Assembly (NCBI GenBank): GCA_032718475.1
Contig: JAUCBJ010007320.1
Location: 1-29,806, forward strand
Source of the DNA: Nemertoderma westbladi
Lineage: Eukaryota > Xenacoelomorpha > Nemertodermatida > Nemertodermatidae
Length of the DNA: 29,806 nt
Direction of reading: 5' to 3'
In this document: in pieces, positions 10,102 to 19,044 of the stretch
How the letters are laid out: every line of letters starts with the position of its first letter
Position numbering within the stretch: the first letter of the stretch is position 1
Notes under the pieces: model-generated
What the model saw: the letters and a program-made list of their open reading frames with translations, nothing else
Databases searched by the model: none
Told to the model about the DNA's origin: nothing
Translations under genes and position numbers: made by a program

Positions 10102-10144
10102 GCGCCGGATTAATCCGGCGCGCTTTACAATAAAAGCGCGCCAA
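10102..10144. repeat. GC-rich palindrome plus hairpin
   Basis: GCGCCGGATTAATCCGGCGC at 10102-10121 is a perfect 20-bp palindrome. It overlaps GCGCGCTTT, which pairs with AAAGCGCGC across a short loop and ends near 10142. The local GC content contrasts with the AT-rich surroundings. A CCAAT motif follows near 10189. No gene is visible downstream before the LTR. Confidence 0.75.
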
Positions 10145-10599
10145 TGTGGCGCATGGCGCACTCGAATAAATCGTAAAGCACAGCTCTAGCCAATAACAGA
10201 CTGACAGAGAGTTTGTATCCTAGCGACGGCAACACTTTTTGTAGTGTGCAGGTGTGACAGTGTGAGGCAAGGACAGAAGGATAATGAACTCACAGCTGGC
10301 TGTGTAGCAGTTCAGCAGTTATAGCTGTATAGTGTTGGAATTTATATACCAGCATACAGGTCCGCGCACCACTGGAATGCCTGCTGCAGAACGGCAGTAG
10401 GACTGTAGGATAGGCCTACCACCGCCCCTACTTTCACAGGCCTTACCGGTACTACAGCAGGCCTAATATACCTTGCACTTGTATTCCTGTATTCTAAGGC
10501 TTGTCTGCATGTTATCAGGTTTGGTACAGCTGTACGGTATGTCTGTATGTCGGTTGTTGTATAATTATTAATTAGGCATATTTCAGTAGGCCTACAGGC

Positions 10600-10603
10600 C
10601 TAG
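10600..10603. repeat. Target-site duplication of the LTR element, left
   Basis: CTAG, repeated at 19041-19044. Joining the flanks gives the perfect palindrome AGGCCTAGGCCT as the empty site. Confidence 0.7.
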
Positions 10604-10961
10604 TGTCACAACTGTATTATAATTTGTGCACCACCTAGCGGCCAGTATCGGAATAACAATTATAATACATTATCTTTCATTTACTGGTAGATGGCTCATT
10701 CAATTACATGTATAAAAGTAGCCAGAAGTCCTTATAACAGTTGGTACCGGTAGAGAATATTAAGATTATTATTAATTATATTTAGAACACATAATTAACT
10801 TCAATTATAAAATACTGATAACTGATTACCAATGAAACCTTTTTCAAACCAAAACCTTTTTCATTTTATATATTATCTCTATTATAATACGACGCTCCCT
10901 CACCCAGACTCTATCCGTACCCGCCGCAGTCACTTCAGCTGTCTCTTGGAGTGGTCTGACA
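10604..10961 (+). repeat. 5' LTR
   Basis: Starts TGTCACAACTG and ends GTCTGACA. A TATAAAA box at 10711-10717 is the likely core promoter for the genomic RNA. It matches the 3' LTR almost base for base except at 10643-10644 (AG/AT), near 10832-10855 (a block about 10 bp longer here), near 10917-10920 and at 10946. Confidence 0.93.
10711..10717 (+). promoter_or_regulatory. TATA box of the 5' LTR
   Basis: TATAAAA, 108 bases into the LTR, conserved in the 3' LTR. Expected to drive full-length element RNA starting about 25-30 bases downstream. Confidence 0.6.
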
Positions 10962-10979
10962 TGGAGGTCCCACCGAGAT
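10962..10979 (+). promoter_or_regulatory. Primer-binding site, tRNA-Gln(UUG)
   Basis: TGGAGGTCCCACCGAGAT directly follows the LTR. Its complement ends ...GGGACCTCCA and, from what I recall of metazoan tRNAs, equals the 3' 18 bases of tRNA-Gln(UUG) including CCA. The tRNA would prime minus-strand DNA synthesis here. Confidence 0.8.
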
Positions 10980-11031
10980 GAACTCATCGATCGACACCGA
11001 GATGAATGAACTCATCGATCGACACCGAGAT
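10971..11031 (+). repeat. Triplicated CACCGAGAT behind the primer site
   Basis: CACCGAGAT, the 3' half of the primer site, occurs at 10971, 10995 and 11023. The copies are separated by near-identical ACTCATCGATCGA spacers (repeat steps 24 and 28 bp). Confidence 0.85.
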
Positions 11032-11071
11032 CGAGAGAAAATCAATCTGATAACGACACTGGCCACACATC

Positions 11072-12052
11072 CAGGTGCCGACAGAGGTGCCGACACAGGT
11101 GCCGACACAGGTGCCGACACAGGTGCCGACACAGGTGCCGACATAGGTGCCGACACAGGTGCCGACACAGGTGCCGACATAGGTGCCGACATAGTGGCCG
11201 ACATAGTGACCGACTTAGGCACTCAGGTTTCTCTCAATATGTTTATCTCACTAAATGGCTTACTTGTTGTGACGTTATATACTGTCTATTTGTAACTTTC
11301 AGAAAAATCAAATTCCAAAAGCTTTATATGGCAGACTATCCCCGTCGGCAGTATGCAAAGGTTTAACACGTCAAAAAATATTTTATACCACACCTGAAGA
11401 CCCCCTGCGATAGGAACACATGTTGTATAATAACATCCTGCTGTCAATAATTAACGTAAATCATATGTTTCATTCACCCAATAAACCTTGCCTTGCCGTA
11501 TGTCTGGCATCAAGTCAGAATGTTATTATTAACTTCATATAAAAATAATTATTCCTTTTCAGCATCATCCATTCAGAAGACTTTAAACAAGCGAATTACA
11601 TAAGATACAAGGAGTCTAAACAATTACCCATTTATATTCTCCTCATGTGTCAGTCTAAACTATACTTAAAAATTATTCTAATTCTACGGCGGTAATCGAA
11701 TACCGCAAATAAAGCTTTTGGAATTTGATTTTTCTGAAAGTTACAAATAGACAGTATATAACGTCACAACAAGTAAGCCATTTAGTGAGATAAACATATT
11801 GAGAGAAACCTGAGTGCCTAAGTCGGTCACTATGTCGGCACCTATGTCGGCACCTGTGTCGGCACCTGTGTCGGCACCTGTGTCGGCACCTGTGTCGGCA
11901 CCTGTGTCGGCACCTGTGTCGGCACCTGTGTCGGCACCTGTGTCGGCACCTGTGTCCGACCTTGGCACCTGTGTCTGCACCTGTGTCTGCACCTGTGTCG
12001 GCACCTATGTCGGCACCTATGTCGGCACCTCTGTCGGCACCTCTGTCTGCAC
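11072..12052. repeat. Fold-back structure with 12-bp minisatellite arms in the LTR-element leader
   Basis: The left arm (about 11073-11327) and right arm (11709-12052) are inverted copies. Each has an inner unique part of about 120 bp that looks identical between arms, and an outer array of the 12-mer GGTGCCGACACA (about 12 units left, about 19 right). The central 381 bp (11328-11708) is unique and non-coding. Because the unit length is a multiple of three, the arrays give long artefactual frames encoding GADT or VSAP repeats on both strands. The design matches Foldback-type elements, whose long inverted ends contain tandem repeats. No target duplication was found, so it could also be an in-place inverted duplication. 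Confidence 0.85.
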
Positions 12053-12084
12053 AGCGTCAACGCCCGATAAAATACTTTCTCACA

Positions 12085-12454
12085 ATGGCTTACGGAGGAT
12101 TAGAAGAAGATCTGTTACTAGGAGACACAGATACCCCAACTGTATCGTTTAGAGAACAACCTATTTCTGGTGAGCGTCTAGGTCGTAGACTATTTTCTGA
12201 TCCAGGTACATGCGAATTCTATAGTAAATAGAATTAATGATAACAATAATACTCACATATTTGTAAAACCAAGTAAATATAGTGGTGATAAAACTCTCCC
12301 AGGGGATACTGATGTACCACCCGTGGACGTATAGTTAGGAAGTTTTGAGCGGGCCGCAATAGCAAACAATTGGTCTTTAGGTAAATGTACAACAGTTTTA
12401 TCAGGATATTTAGAGGGAAAAGCGGGCAGATGGTACGACCAAAATATCGGGCGT
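12085..12454 (+). pseudogene. gag N-terminal part, broken
   Basis: The likely gag start is the ATG at 12085 (MAYGGLEEDLLLGD...), which follows the fold-back. This frame stops at the TAG at 12229-12231. Gag-like sequence continues in the next frame from about 12221, with a second in-frame stop, TAG, at 12332-12334, within a segment that resembles the conserved WLxxFE region of Ty3/gypsy Gag. The segment after that stop (FERAAIANNW, YLEGKAGRWY) joins the long frame at 12455 without a break. Gag is the structural capsid protein of the particle. Two lesions in 250 bp mean this copy cannot make full-length Gag by normal translation. Confidence 0.75.
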
Positions 12455-13900
12455 TTGGAGTTACTTCCCTTCCAGGAACTTAAACAACAATTGTTGTTAC
12501 GTTTTAGCCATGGTGAGAGTCAAACTTATTATTATACAATTTTTTCAGCTATGAAACAGGAAACGGATGAGAGTGTAGACGATTTTTATGAAAGACTTAT
12601 GCAAGTGGCAAAGCGTGCATTAAGTACTAGTAATAGTAGAGATATGCGAATTCGAGTGAGAGATAGATTTTTACATGGTTTACAGAAGGTAATTTTATCT
12701 AGAGTGAGTGAGAAAGTCAAAGCAACGGATGACTTAGATTCTGTGGTTGCTATAGCGCGGCACATAGAGCAAAGTGTGAGGCTTGAAAACCCAAACTTGT
12801 CCTTGCCACTGACTCGAGCAGATTTGGACCAGGTATTCAATCCCAATACAGTAGTAAGCAGTTATAGAGAAACTAATAGAGATCAAGCTAATAAGGATAG
12901 TAATTCCCAGTCTTTAACTCACCGACTTGCAAATTTAGAAACGGCAGTTGACAAACTTGTAACTGAACTAGACCGGCAAACAGTAGGTCCCTTAGCACAA
13001 AATAATAAGGCAACTATCGTTTGTGACATTTGTTTTAAAGCTGGCCATAAAACTATCGATTGCTTTCGGCATCCAAACCGGCAAAATCAACATTTATCTT
13101 ATTATCCACCACCGCCAAGATTTAACCGTTTTAATGGCCACAGTAGTAATCCAAGTGGGGTAAACAGGGGACAAAGTAATTTTCAACAAAATTACAACGG
13201 CCATCCGCAGCAACACCAGCTTTATAATAGTTATTCTCCTGTTGATTCACGCAATGAGTATTATCAATCTGAATCTAGACCTTATTATAACAGAAATACC
13301 GATAGAAATATATCACACCAAAATAATGGTAATAATAGGAATTATACAGTACACCCCAGTGATAATACAATAAGAAACACAACTCCAATACATAATCAAA
13401 ATACATCACCAGTTGGTAATCCTACATTTTTCCCAAGCAACAGGCATCCCCCACCGTCATCTTTCAATAATAAGACTGTAATAGTGAATTTTACTGAAAC
13501 ACCCCCTCATGATATGTTCCTTGACGTAATTTTAGAGGGCCGTTATATTGAGTCAGGTGTCGTAGATACAGGCGCCCAAACTACTATGATTAGCGAACGA
13601 TTGCTAAATAAAGTACAACCGGGTACAGTAATTGAACCAATTGGAATATATCTACGGGATTTTGTGGGAACGACCATCCCTATTTTAGGTGCCGTTTGGT
13701 TAAACATTGAAGCGGGAGGGCGTACAGCGTTGGTTCGTGCTTTAGTTGCCAAAGAGTTAGAGTGTAATTCTGGAATTATTTTGGGCTTGAGAACATTAGG
13801 TGCATTACGTGTACATATTAACTGCAGTGAGAGAAAAGTATTTCAGGAAGCAGTAAGTCAATTAGGAAGAGACAGAACCTATTATTGCCCAGGAAATTAA
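12455..13900 (+). CDS. Gag capsid-nucleocapsid plus aspartic protease
   Basis: 481 aa from the first Met; the same frame is open upstream to 12335. Residues 1-110 match the retrotransposon Gag capsid region (KQQLLLRFS, ESVDDFYERL). One CCHC zinc knuckle sits at about 190-203 (CDICFKAGHKTIDC, spacing C-x2-C-x4-H-x4-C) and would bind the RNA genome. An Asn/Gln/Tyr-rich linker follows. The pepsin-like protease has its active-site triad DTG at about 371-373 (VVDTGAQTTM) and the later ILGL motif near 447. The frame ends in TAA at 13898-13900; pol-type sequence resumes in the +1 frame from 13866. That shift could be programmed or a mutation. Gag and protease assignments are strong. Confidence 0.88.
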   Translation: MELLPFQELKQQLLLRFSHGESQTYYYTIFSAMKQETDESVDDFYERLMQVAKRALSTSNSRDMRIRVRDRFLHGLQKVILSRVSEKVKATDDLDSVVAIARHIEQSVRLENPNLSLPLTRADLDQVFNPNTVVSSYRETNRDQANKDSNSQSLTHRLANLETAVDKLVTELDRQTVGPLAQNNKATIVCDICFKAGHKTIDCFRHPNRQNQHLSYYPPPPRFNRFNGHSSNPSGVNRGQSNFQQNYNGHPQQHQLYNSYSPVDSRNEYYQSESRPYYNRNTDRNISHQNNGNNRNYTVHPSDNTIRNTTPIHNQNTSPVGNPTFFPSNRHPPPSSFNNKTVIVNFTETPPHDMFLDVILEGRYIESGVVDTGAQTTMISERLLNKVQPGTVIEPIGIYLRDFVGTTIPILGAVWLNIEAGGRTALVRALVAKELECNSGIILGLRTLGALRVHINCSERKVFQEAVSQLGRDRTYYCPGN

Positions 13901-14336
13901 TTCACCACCTTTACTTAGTAATACAAACCTCTTTTCACCCAATTATGTTAATTCTCCATCAACAAACGCTAAAGTAGTTGCGCAAGAAAATAGTGAGCCT
14001 AATACAAGCACGAGCAGTGAACATAAAAATAATACTACCAAGCATTTACACGTCTTCCGTGTTGTCGCCGATCGAAATATTTTAATTCCACCAAGCCACG
14101 AAGCTATAGTACATGGTCGACCAGTTGGTGTGGCATTAGAATGTAGGCCTAAGTCTAAGTCTAATGTAGTGGTAGGCTTATTTGAACCGAATGCAACTGG
14201 CTTAGGTAAGAATGGCTTGATAGGAGCTCGTACACTAAATACAGTAGACCAGGGTCTTATTTTGTGTCGCATTATGAATCCCAACAATAAGCGAATAATT
14301 CTTCAAAAGAATAGTCGAATAGGTGATCTGAAATAA
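13866..14336 (+). pseudogene. pol linker between protease and RT, frame-shifted
   Basis: Open in a third frame with no usable ATG at its start. The segment NILIPPSHEAIVHGRP, then VVVGLFEP, GLIGARTL and NSRIGDL resembles the connector found between protease and RT in Ty3/gypsy polyproteins. It overlaps the end of the gag-protease frame by 35 bases and ends at TAA 14334-14336, where the RT frame (open from 14327) takes over. It is a piece of the polyprotein and not a separate gene. Confidence 0.65.
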
Positions 14337-15910
14337 TAAATACTTCTACACCGAATGTAAATAAATTTGACTCACCAACTGACCCTGATGCGGACATAAT
14401 ATCTAAATTCCCTACTTTAGAAGACGACACACACACTAGAGCTTTACATGACGTCCTACTTAAGCACTTTAATGTAATATCTAATAACGATTATGATGTA
14501 GGATATTGTGACTTAATTTCGCATGAAATTGATGCTGATGGGCCTCCCATTCGTCAGAGACCGTACCGTATACCATACAAACACCGTGATTTCGTTGATG
14601 AAACCATTAAGACGATGATTAAAGAAAACGTGATTGAAGAAAGCTCTAGCCCATGGGCAAGTCCAGTAGTAATTGCACAAAAACCCGATGGAGGATTGCG
14701 ATTTTGTGTTGACTACAGACGGCTAAACGCTCAAACTCGTATTCCATTACACCCTTTGCCTAGAATAGATGAAGTGATTGATCAATTAGGTGGTAATGCA
14801 TATTTTACCACTCTTGACTTAACGGGCGGTTATTGGCATGTTCCAATAGCAGTCAAAGATCGTGATAAAACTAGTTTCATCACAAACAGCGGCCAATGGA
14901 ATTTCCGTCGCATGCCTTTTGGTTTGGCAGGAGCACCCAGTACATTTCAACGACTAATGTCAAAAGTTATAGGTAGATTAAGTAATAAAATTTGCCTCGT
15001 TTACTTAGATGACGTCATTATTTATTCGGAAACATTTGAAAAACATTTACATGACATTGATAGTGTACTAGAGTGTATCGAAGCTGCAGGTTTAAAGCTA
15101 AAGCTACGGAAATGTACGTTTGCTGCAGAAAAGGTTACATATTTAGGTCATGAAATAACTGTGCAGGGAATAAAACCAGCTGTTAGGAATCTGCGAGCAG
15201 TAAGTGAGTTTCCACGGCCAACCGCAATAACTCAGGTTCGTCAATTTTTAGGACTTGCTTCATTTTACCGTAAGTTCATAAAGGATTTTGCGAAAATAGC
15301 TTCGCCGTTAGCACAGCTGTTACAGAAAAATGTAGTATTCAGTTGGACAGCTGATAAGGAACAAGCATTTCAGACATTAAAAACGAAATTATCGAATCCA
15401 CCTGTACTTGGTTTTCCTATTCTACCATCTACTGACTCAGAACCTTACTGTATTTCGACTTATCGGTTGATGACAGACGCCTCTATAGTTGGCTTAGGCG
15501 CCGTTTTAGAACAATTTCAAGGTGGTAAATATGTAGTTATAGGCTACGCAAGTAGATCTGTAAAACCAGCCGAGAAGAATTACAATATTACTGAATTGGA
15601 GGGTCTTGGAGTTGTCTGGGGTGTACATTACTTCAGACACTACTTGATTGGTACGAAATTCAAAATTATCACTGATCATTCTGCTTTGAAGCACATATTA
15701 GCAGTAAAAGAACCAACCGGACGGATAGCGCGATGGTGCTTAGCCTTGCAGCAGTACGATTTTGAAGTTGAACACCGGCCTGGAAAGCATCATTTTGCCC
15801 CCGATGCATTGAGCAGAAATCCAGTATCAGCTTTTCAACCAGATAGCGACATCGATAACATACAAGTAGGTCCGGATATAAATATCATAAATAAAACAGG
15901 GAAATTATAA
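14327..15910 (+). CDS. Reverse transcriptase-RNase H of the LTR element
   Basis: Open from 14327; the first ATG is 14615 (431 aa), but conserved RT sequence begins before it (PPIRQRPYRIPYKHRDF near 14548). RT motifs: LDLTGGYWHVPI (first catalytic Asp), FRRMPFGLAGAPSTFQ, and VYLDDVIIYS with the catalytic YLDD at about 15002-15013. FLGLASFYRKFI follows. RNase H: LMTDASIVGLGAVLEQ (first acidic residue), ELEGLGVVWG (Glu), TDHSALKHI (Asp) and HRPGKHHFAPDALSR (His, Asp). The enzyme copies the element RNA into DNA from the tRNA-Gln primer and removes the RNA strand. All catalytic residues I looked for are present. It stops at 15910, while integrase sequence resumes one frame back from 15895. Confidence 0.93.
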   Translation, partial: SEIINTSTPNVNKFDSPTDPDADIISKFPTLEDDTHTRALHDVLLKHFNVISNNDYDVGYCDLISHEIDADGPPIRQRPYRIPYKHRDFVDETIKTMIKENVIEESSSPWASPVVIAQKPDGGLRFCVDYRRLNAQTRIPLHPLPRIDEVIDQLGGNAYFTTLDLTGGYWHVPIAVKDRDKTSFITNSGQWNFRRMPFGLAGAPSTFQRLMSKVIGRLSNKICLVYLDDVIIYSETFEKHLHDIDSVLECIEAAGLKLKLRKCTFAAEKVTYLGHEITVQGIKPAVRNLRAVSEFPRPTAITQVRQFLGLASFYRKFIKDFAKIASPLAQLLQKNVVFSWTADKEQAFQTLKTKLSNPPVLGFPILPSTDSEPYCISTYRLMTDASIVGLGAVLEQFQGGKYVVIGYASRSVKPAEKNYNITELEGLGVVWGVHYFRHYLIGTKFKIITDHSALKHILAVKEPTGRIARWCLALQQYDFEVEHRPGKHHFAPDALSRNPVSAFQPDSDIDNIQVGPDINIINKTGKL

Positions 15911-16944
15911 AACCTGACTCTAACCCCATTACTGTAAATGTCATACGTGCTGGGCATGAAACTGAAAGGAGACCAAAGGAAAACAATAATTGTAAGAGTG
16001 CATGGCTATTAGCCATCGCAACCGATCCCACATTGGAAGCAATCCAGCGCATGAAACTCAACGAGCAAGGTCCAGCAGCATTGTCTGATATTAATTTCGT
16101 AGCTTTGAAGCGCTTAGCTACTTTAATCTCTATTGACCAGTTAGGTTTTATGTACTATATTGGGCGTCGAGGTGAGGAAAATCTACAAGTAGTACCTAAA
16201 CAGTTTCAGCAAGAAATAATTCGCACTTTTCACGATCAACCGTGTGGTGGACATTATGCGTTTAATAAAACTTATTATAAGGTTAGAAACAAATATTGGT
16301 GGATTACGATGCGAAAATATATATTTAAGCACTGTCAAACTTGCTTACCGTGTCAGTTGGCCAAAAGACCGCGATTAAAAATTGTGTCTCCACTGCACCC
16401 ATTACCAGTAGTAGGAAACCCTTTTGATAGGTGTGAACTAGATCTACTTGGACCCTTTCATTCTTCTGCTTCCGGTAACCGTTTTATTTTACTGTTTACC
16501 GATAGTTTAACTAAGTGGCCGGAGGGCGTGGCAACCGCTAACAAAAGTGCAAATACAGTAGCTAAGGCATTTATAGACTTGGTGGTCAGTCGCCACGGTG
16601 CACCACGCGTATTACTTACCGACCAGGATTCGAATTTTTTATCTCGAATGTTCCAAAGTGTCACGCAAATGCTTGGAGTTGACCAAAAATCCGCTGTGAT
16701 TTATCATCCACAAACCGTAGGGTTGGTAGAGCGATTAAATCAAACTCTAGTAACCATGCTGTCTATATATACCGATTCTGACCAATTACACTGGGATGAG
16801 TGTCTCCCAGCTGTACTTTTTGCGTATCGCACTTCTATACATTCAACTGTCTATCAAACTCCATTTTTCCTTACCTATATGGTCGTGAAGCAACATTACC
16901 TTCAGACGCTGTTTTACTTAAAGCGACCGACAATGCTAGTTTAG
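15895..16944 (+). CDS. Integrase N-terminal zinc and catalytic domains
   Basis: Open from 15895 with no ATG until 16051. An HHCC zinc domain is visible (FHDQPCGGHYAF ... CQTCLPCQLAK). The catalytic core has D at 16441 (ELDLLGPF), D at 16621 (LLTDQDSNF) and E at 16729 (GLVERLNQTL), with exactly 35 residues between the last two, the D,D(35)E signature. It would insert the linear DNA copy into the genome. Homology in this frame ends near 16878; from about 16882 the conserved LYGREATLPSD region is in another frame, consistent with an extra AT in TATATGG. The remaining codons to 16944 are therefore spurious. Confidence 0.9.
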   Translation, partial: NREIIKPDSNPITVNVIRAGHETERRPKENNNCKSAWLLAIATDPTLEAIQRMKLNEQGPAALSDINFVALKRLATLISIDQLGFMYYIGRRGEENLQVVPKQFQQEIIRTFHDQPCGGHYAFNKTYYKVRNKYWWITMRKYIFKHCQTCLPCQLAKRPRLKIVSPLHPLPVVGNPFDRCELDLLGPFHSSASGNRFILLFTDSLTKWPEGVATANKSANTVAKAFIDLVVSRHGAPRVLLTDQDSNFLSRMFQSVTQMLGVDQKSAVIYHPQTVGLVERLNQTLVTMLSIYTDSDQLHWDECLPAVLFAYRTSIHSTVYQTPFFLTYMVVKQHYLQTLFYLKRPTMLV

Positions 16945-17405
16945 ATGACTATACTAGACGACTAGCGCAAACAGATTTGATCAGTAGGAAAAATGCAGAG
17001 TCATTACAAAAACAAGCTCAATCTAGATTCATTCGGAATTATAATAACAGTCACAACATAGTTGTACCGCAATATAAAGTAGGAAACTACGTGTTTATAG
17101 AAGAAAGGGAGTGTCCCGTTGGCTTGTCACGAAAGCTCAGAGCAAAATATCTTGGGCCTTACAGGGTATAGGCAATTGAAGGTGAAAATTTACGATTAAC
17201 TAGGCCAGGTCGTAAAAGTGTAAGCACCCTTATTCACCCCAACATGGTAAAACCTGCGCGTTTACGCTACAGTCTGTCTGATACCAGCCCCGCTATTGAA
17301 ACAGATGACAACCCAAACATTATAACAAACTATCTAAGCCCACAAGGAAATTCTACAGTTTCTAGTGTGGAATTATCTCTAGTAGACGAAAGTGAATTAT
17401 CATGA
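16882..17405 (+). pseudogene. Integrase C-terminal region with GPY motif, interrupted
   Basis: Continues the integrase in a shifted frame (GREATLPSDAVLL ...). It includes KVGNYVFIEERE and the GPY motif (KYLGPYRV) near 17140-17168, a mark of Ty3/gypsy integrases. A TAG at 17169-17171 interrupts it, after which the same frame is open to TGA 17403-17405 with plausible sequence (LIHPNMVKPARL). No chromodomain is visible. The stop removes about 78 residues. Confidence 0.78.
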
Positions 17406-18683
17406 AAAATTAAATGTAACATTTAATAATCATGAGAAACATTGTTATCATTAATCATGTAACCTCGTGTAATCATATAATCATTAATCATGTGACCTTA
17501 ATTTTAATCGTGTATTATGTTATTTTATGACTTATAAATGAAGCCGATTGTAAGAAGTTATAAAGGACTCATAACTGTGTAATGTTTTAACGTTATACTG
17601 TAGAAATATCGGTATTGAAATAGTGAATTAGACCTACAGTAGCCTAGTTGTTATCCGCATGTCATAATTTTACATTTATATTCTAGTTGCTCTGAATACC
17701 CATTTATCATAAAATAGTGTCACATATTTTCTATTTTAGTTATCCATTAAGTATACTGTGCTACAGTGCATGATTAATATTATAATACTATTGATATAAT
17801 GTCATTATACTGTAGTATCGTTTGCAATTGCAAAAATAAATATGTAGGCCTAATTGTAAAGATAATTTAAAGATAAATTATTATAAAGATACTTATTGTA
17901 CTTATATTACGTAAATTTAATGTTTGAATAAAGTGATTCTTTATTGTGTTAAGAGTAATTTACCGACCATGTCTTTGAATAAAGTTTTAGTGTTATTTAA
18001 AACAATTAGAAATAAAGAGAATAAGAGAACAGTATGTGTCAAACAAACTGTGCAATGAGTATCCAGTACAGTAGAGGCGAAAACTCCGTTGTCTTAATTA
18101 TTGCAATTTTTATGTTATCAAGTTTGATTTAATTTAATCATTTAATTATTTTGCTGTAATTTTCTTACAGATATATTTGATTGACATTATTTTTGAGTTC
18201 TCGGATTTTCAGATGTAGTTATTTCAAAAGCTTATATGTGAAGGTAGTAGACTGTCTGTGAAATAGGCAAATTCAACGAATTTGTAATTTCATATTTAAG
18301 TTAAAGGTCGACACAGATTTTTGGCCTCAGGATATTTTCCTACAGTATGTCACTTTCTTAATAATAATTGTAAGTAAATAAGTTTAAATGGTAACTGGAA
18401 GTCAAACAATGTATTTATTTTTTTACAACAATTTTATTGACTTTACTTTAATTGACATGTTTTTGATAATCATGTGATGTTAAACACAGTTTACAACTGT
18501 GGTTTCGTTACCATAATGTACTATTTACGGCATGTCGAATGTTCTATAGATCCCTATGTAGTTGAAAGAGCCAAAATATATTTTATATTTATTAGCTTTC
18601 ATATGAAAATTAAAATGAATAACAGCAAAATGTCTATAACTGTAAGATAAGAAGTTATGCAACACGGGGACGTGTTGATTGAT
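17406..18683 (+). other. Non-coding 3' region of the LTR element
   Basis: About 1.3 kb of AT-rich DNA with AATCATGT-like repeats near 17425-17495 and no open frame resembling an envelope or other accessory protein. It is longer than a simple 3' UTR usually is. Confidence 0.6.
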
Positions 18684-18692
18684 GGAGGGGAG
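18684..18692 (+). promoter_or_regulatory. Polypurine tract
   Basis: GGAGGGGAG abuts the TG of the 3' LTR. This is the position expected for the plus-strand primer that resists RNase H. Confidence 0.8.
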
Positions 18693-19040
18693 TGTCACAA
18701 CTGTATTATAATTTGTGCACCACCTAGCGGCCATTATCGGAATAACAATTATAATACATTATCTTTCATTTACTGGTAGATGGCTCATTCAATTACATGT
18801 ATAAAAGTAGCCAGAAGTCCTTATAACAGTTGGTACCGGTAGAGAATATTAAGATTATTATTAATTATATTTAGAACACATAATTAACTTCAATTATAAA
18901 ATACTGATAACTGATTACCAATGATACTGAAAACCTTTTTCATTTTATATATTATCTCTATTATAATACGACGCTCCCTCACCCAGACTCTATCCGTCCC
19001 TGCCGCAGTCACTTCAGCTGTCTCCTGGAGTGGTCTGACA
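18693..19040 (+). repeat. 3' LTR
   Basis: Same sequence as the 5' LTR, 348 bp. It carries the TATAAAA box at 18800-18806, now firing outward into 19 kb flanking DNA. It is preceded by a purine tract and followed by the CTAG duplication. Confidence 0.93.
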
Positions 19041-19044
19041 CTAG
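19041..19044. repeat. Target-site duplication of the LTR element, right
   Basis: CTAG, matching 10600-10603. Confidence 0.7.

Larger units (their letters stand above)
10604..19040 (+). mobile_element. Ty3/gypsy-class LTR retrotransposon, 8.4 kb, degraded coding region
   Basis: Two LTRs bounded by TGTCACA...TCTGACA enclose a primer-binding site, gag, protease, RT, RNase H, integrase and a polypurine tract. The order RT-RNase H before integrase, with a GPY motif in the integrase C-terminus, is that of Ty3/gypsy. A 4-bp direct repeat, CTAG, flanks it at 10600-10603 and 19041-19044. The LTRs differ by about four substitutions and one block near their middle (358 vs 348 bp), so insertion is recent. 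Even so, the coding region needs about five frame changes and two stop readthroughs to be followed end to end. There is no envelope gene. The leader is long because of the fold-back at 11072-12052. Confidence 0.93.

Noticed and set aside
10935-12231. Long frames encoding GADT, VSAP or VPTQ repeats on both strands
   Set aside because: They come from the 12-bp minisatellite, whose unit is a multiple of three and stop-free in several frames. Both arms give mirror versions of the same peptide.
17406-18683. Envelope gene downstream of integrase
   Set aside because: No frame longer than about 70 codons, no signal peptide or membrane segment.
10604-18725. CACCTAGCGGCC in the LTRs as another CTCF site
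   Set aside because: It mismatches the core consensus at about four of twelve positions, unlike the LINE monomer motif.
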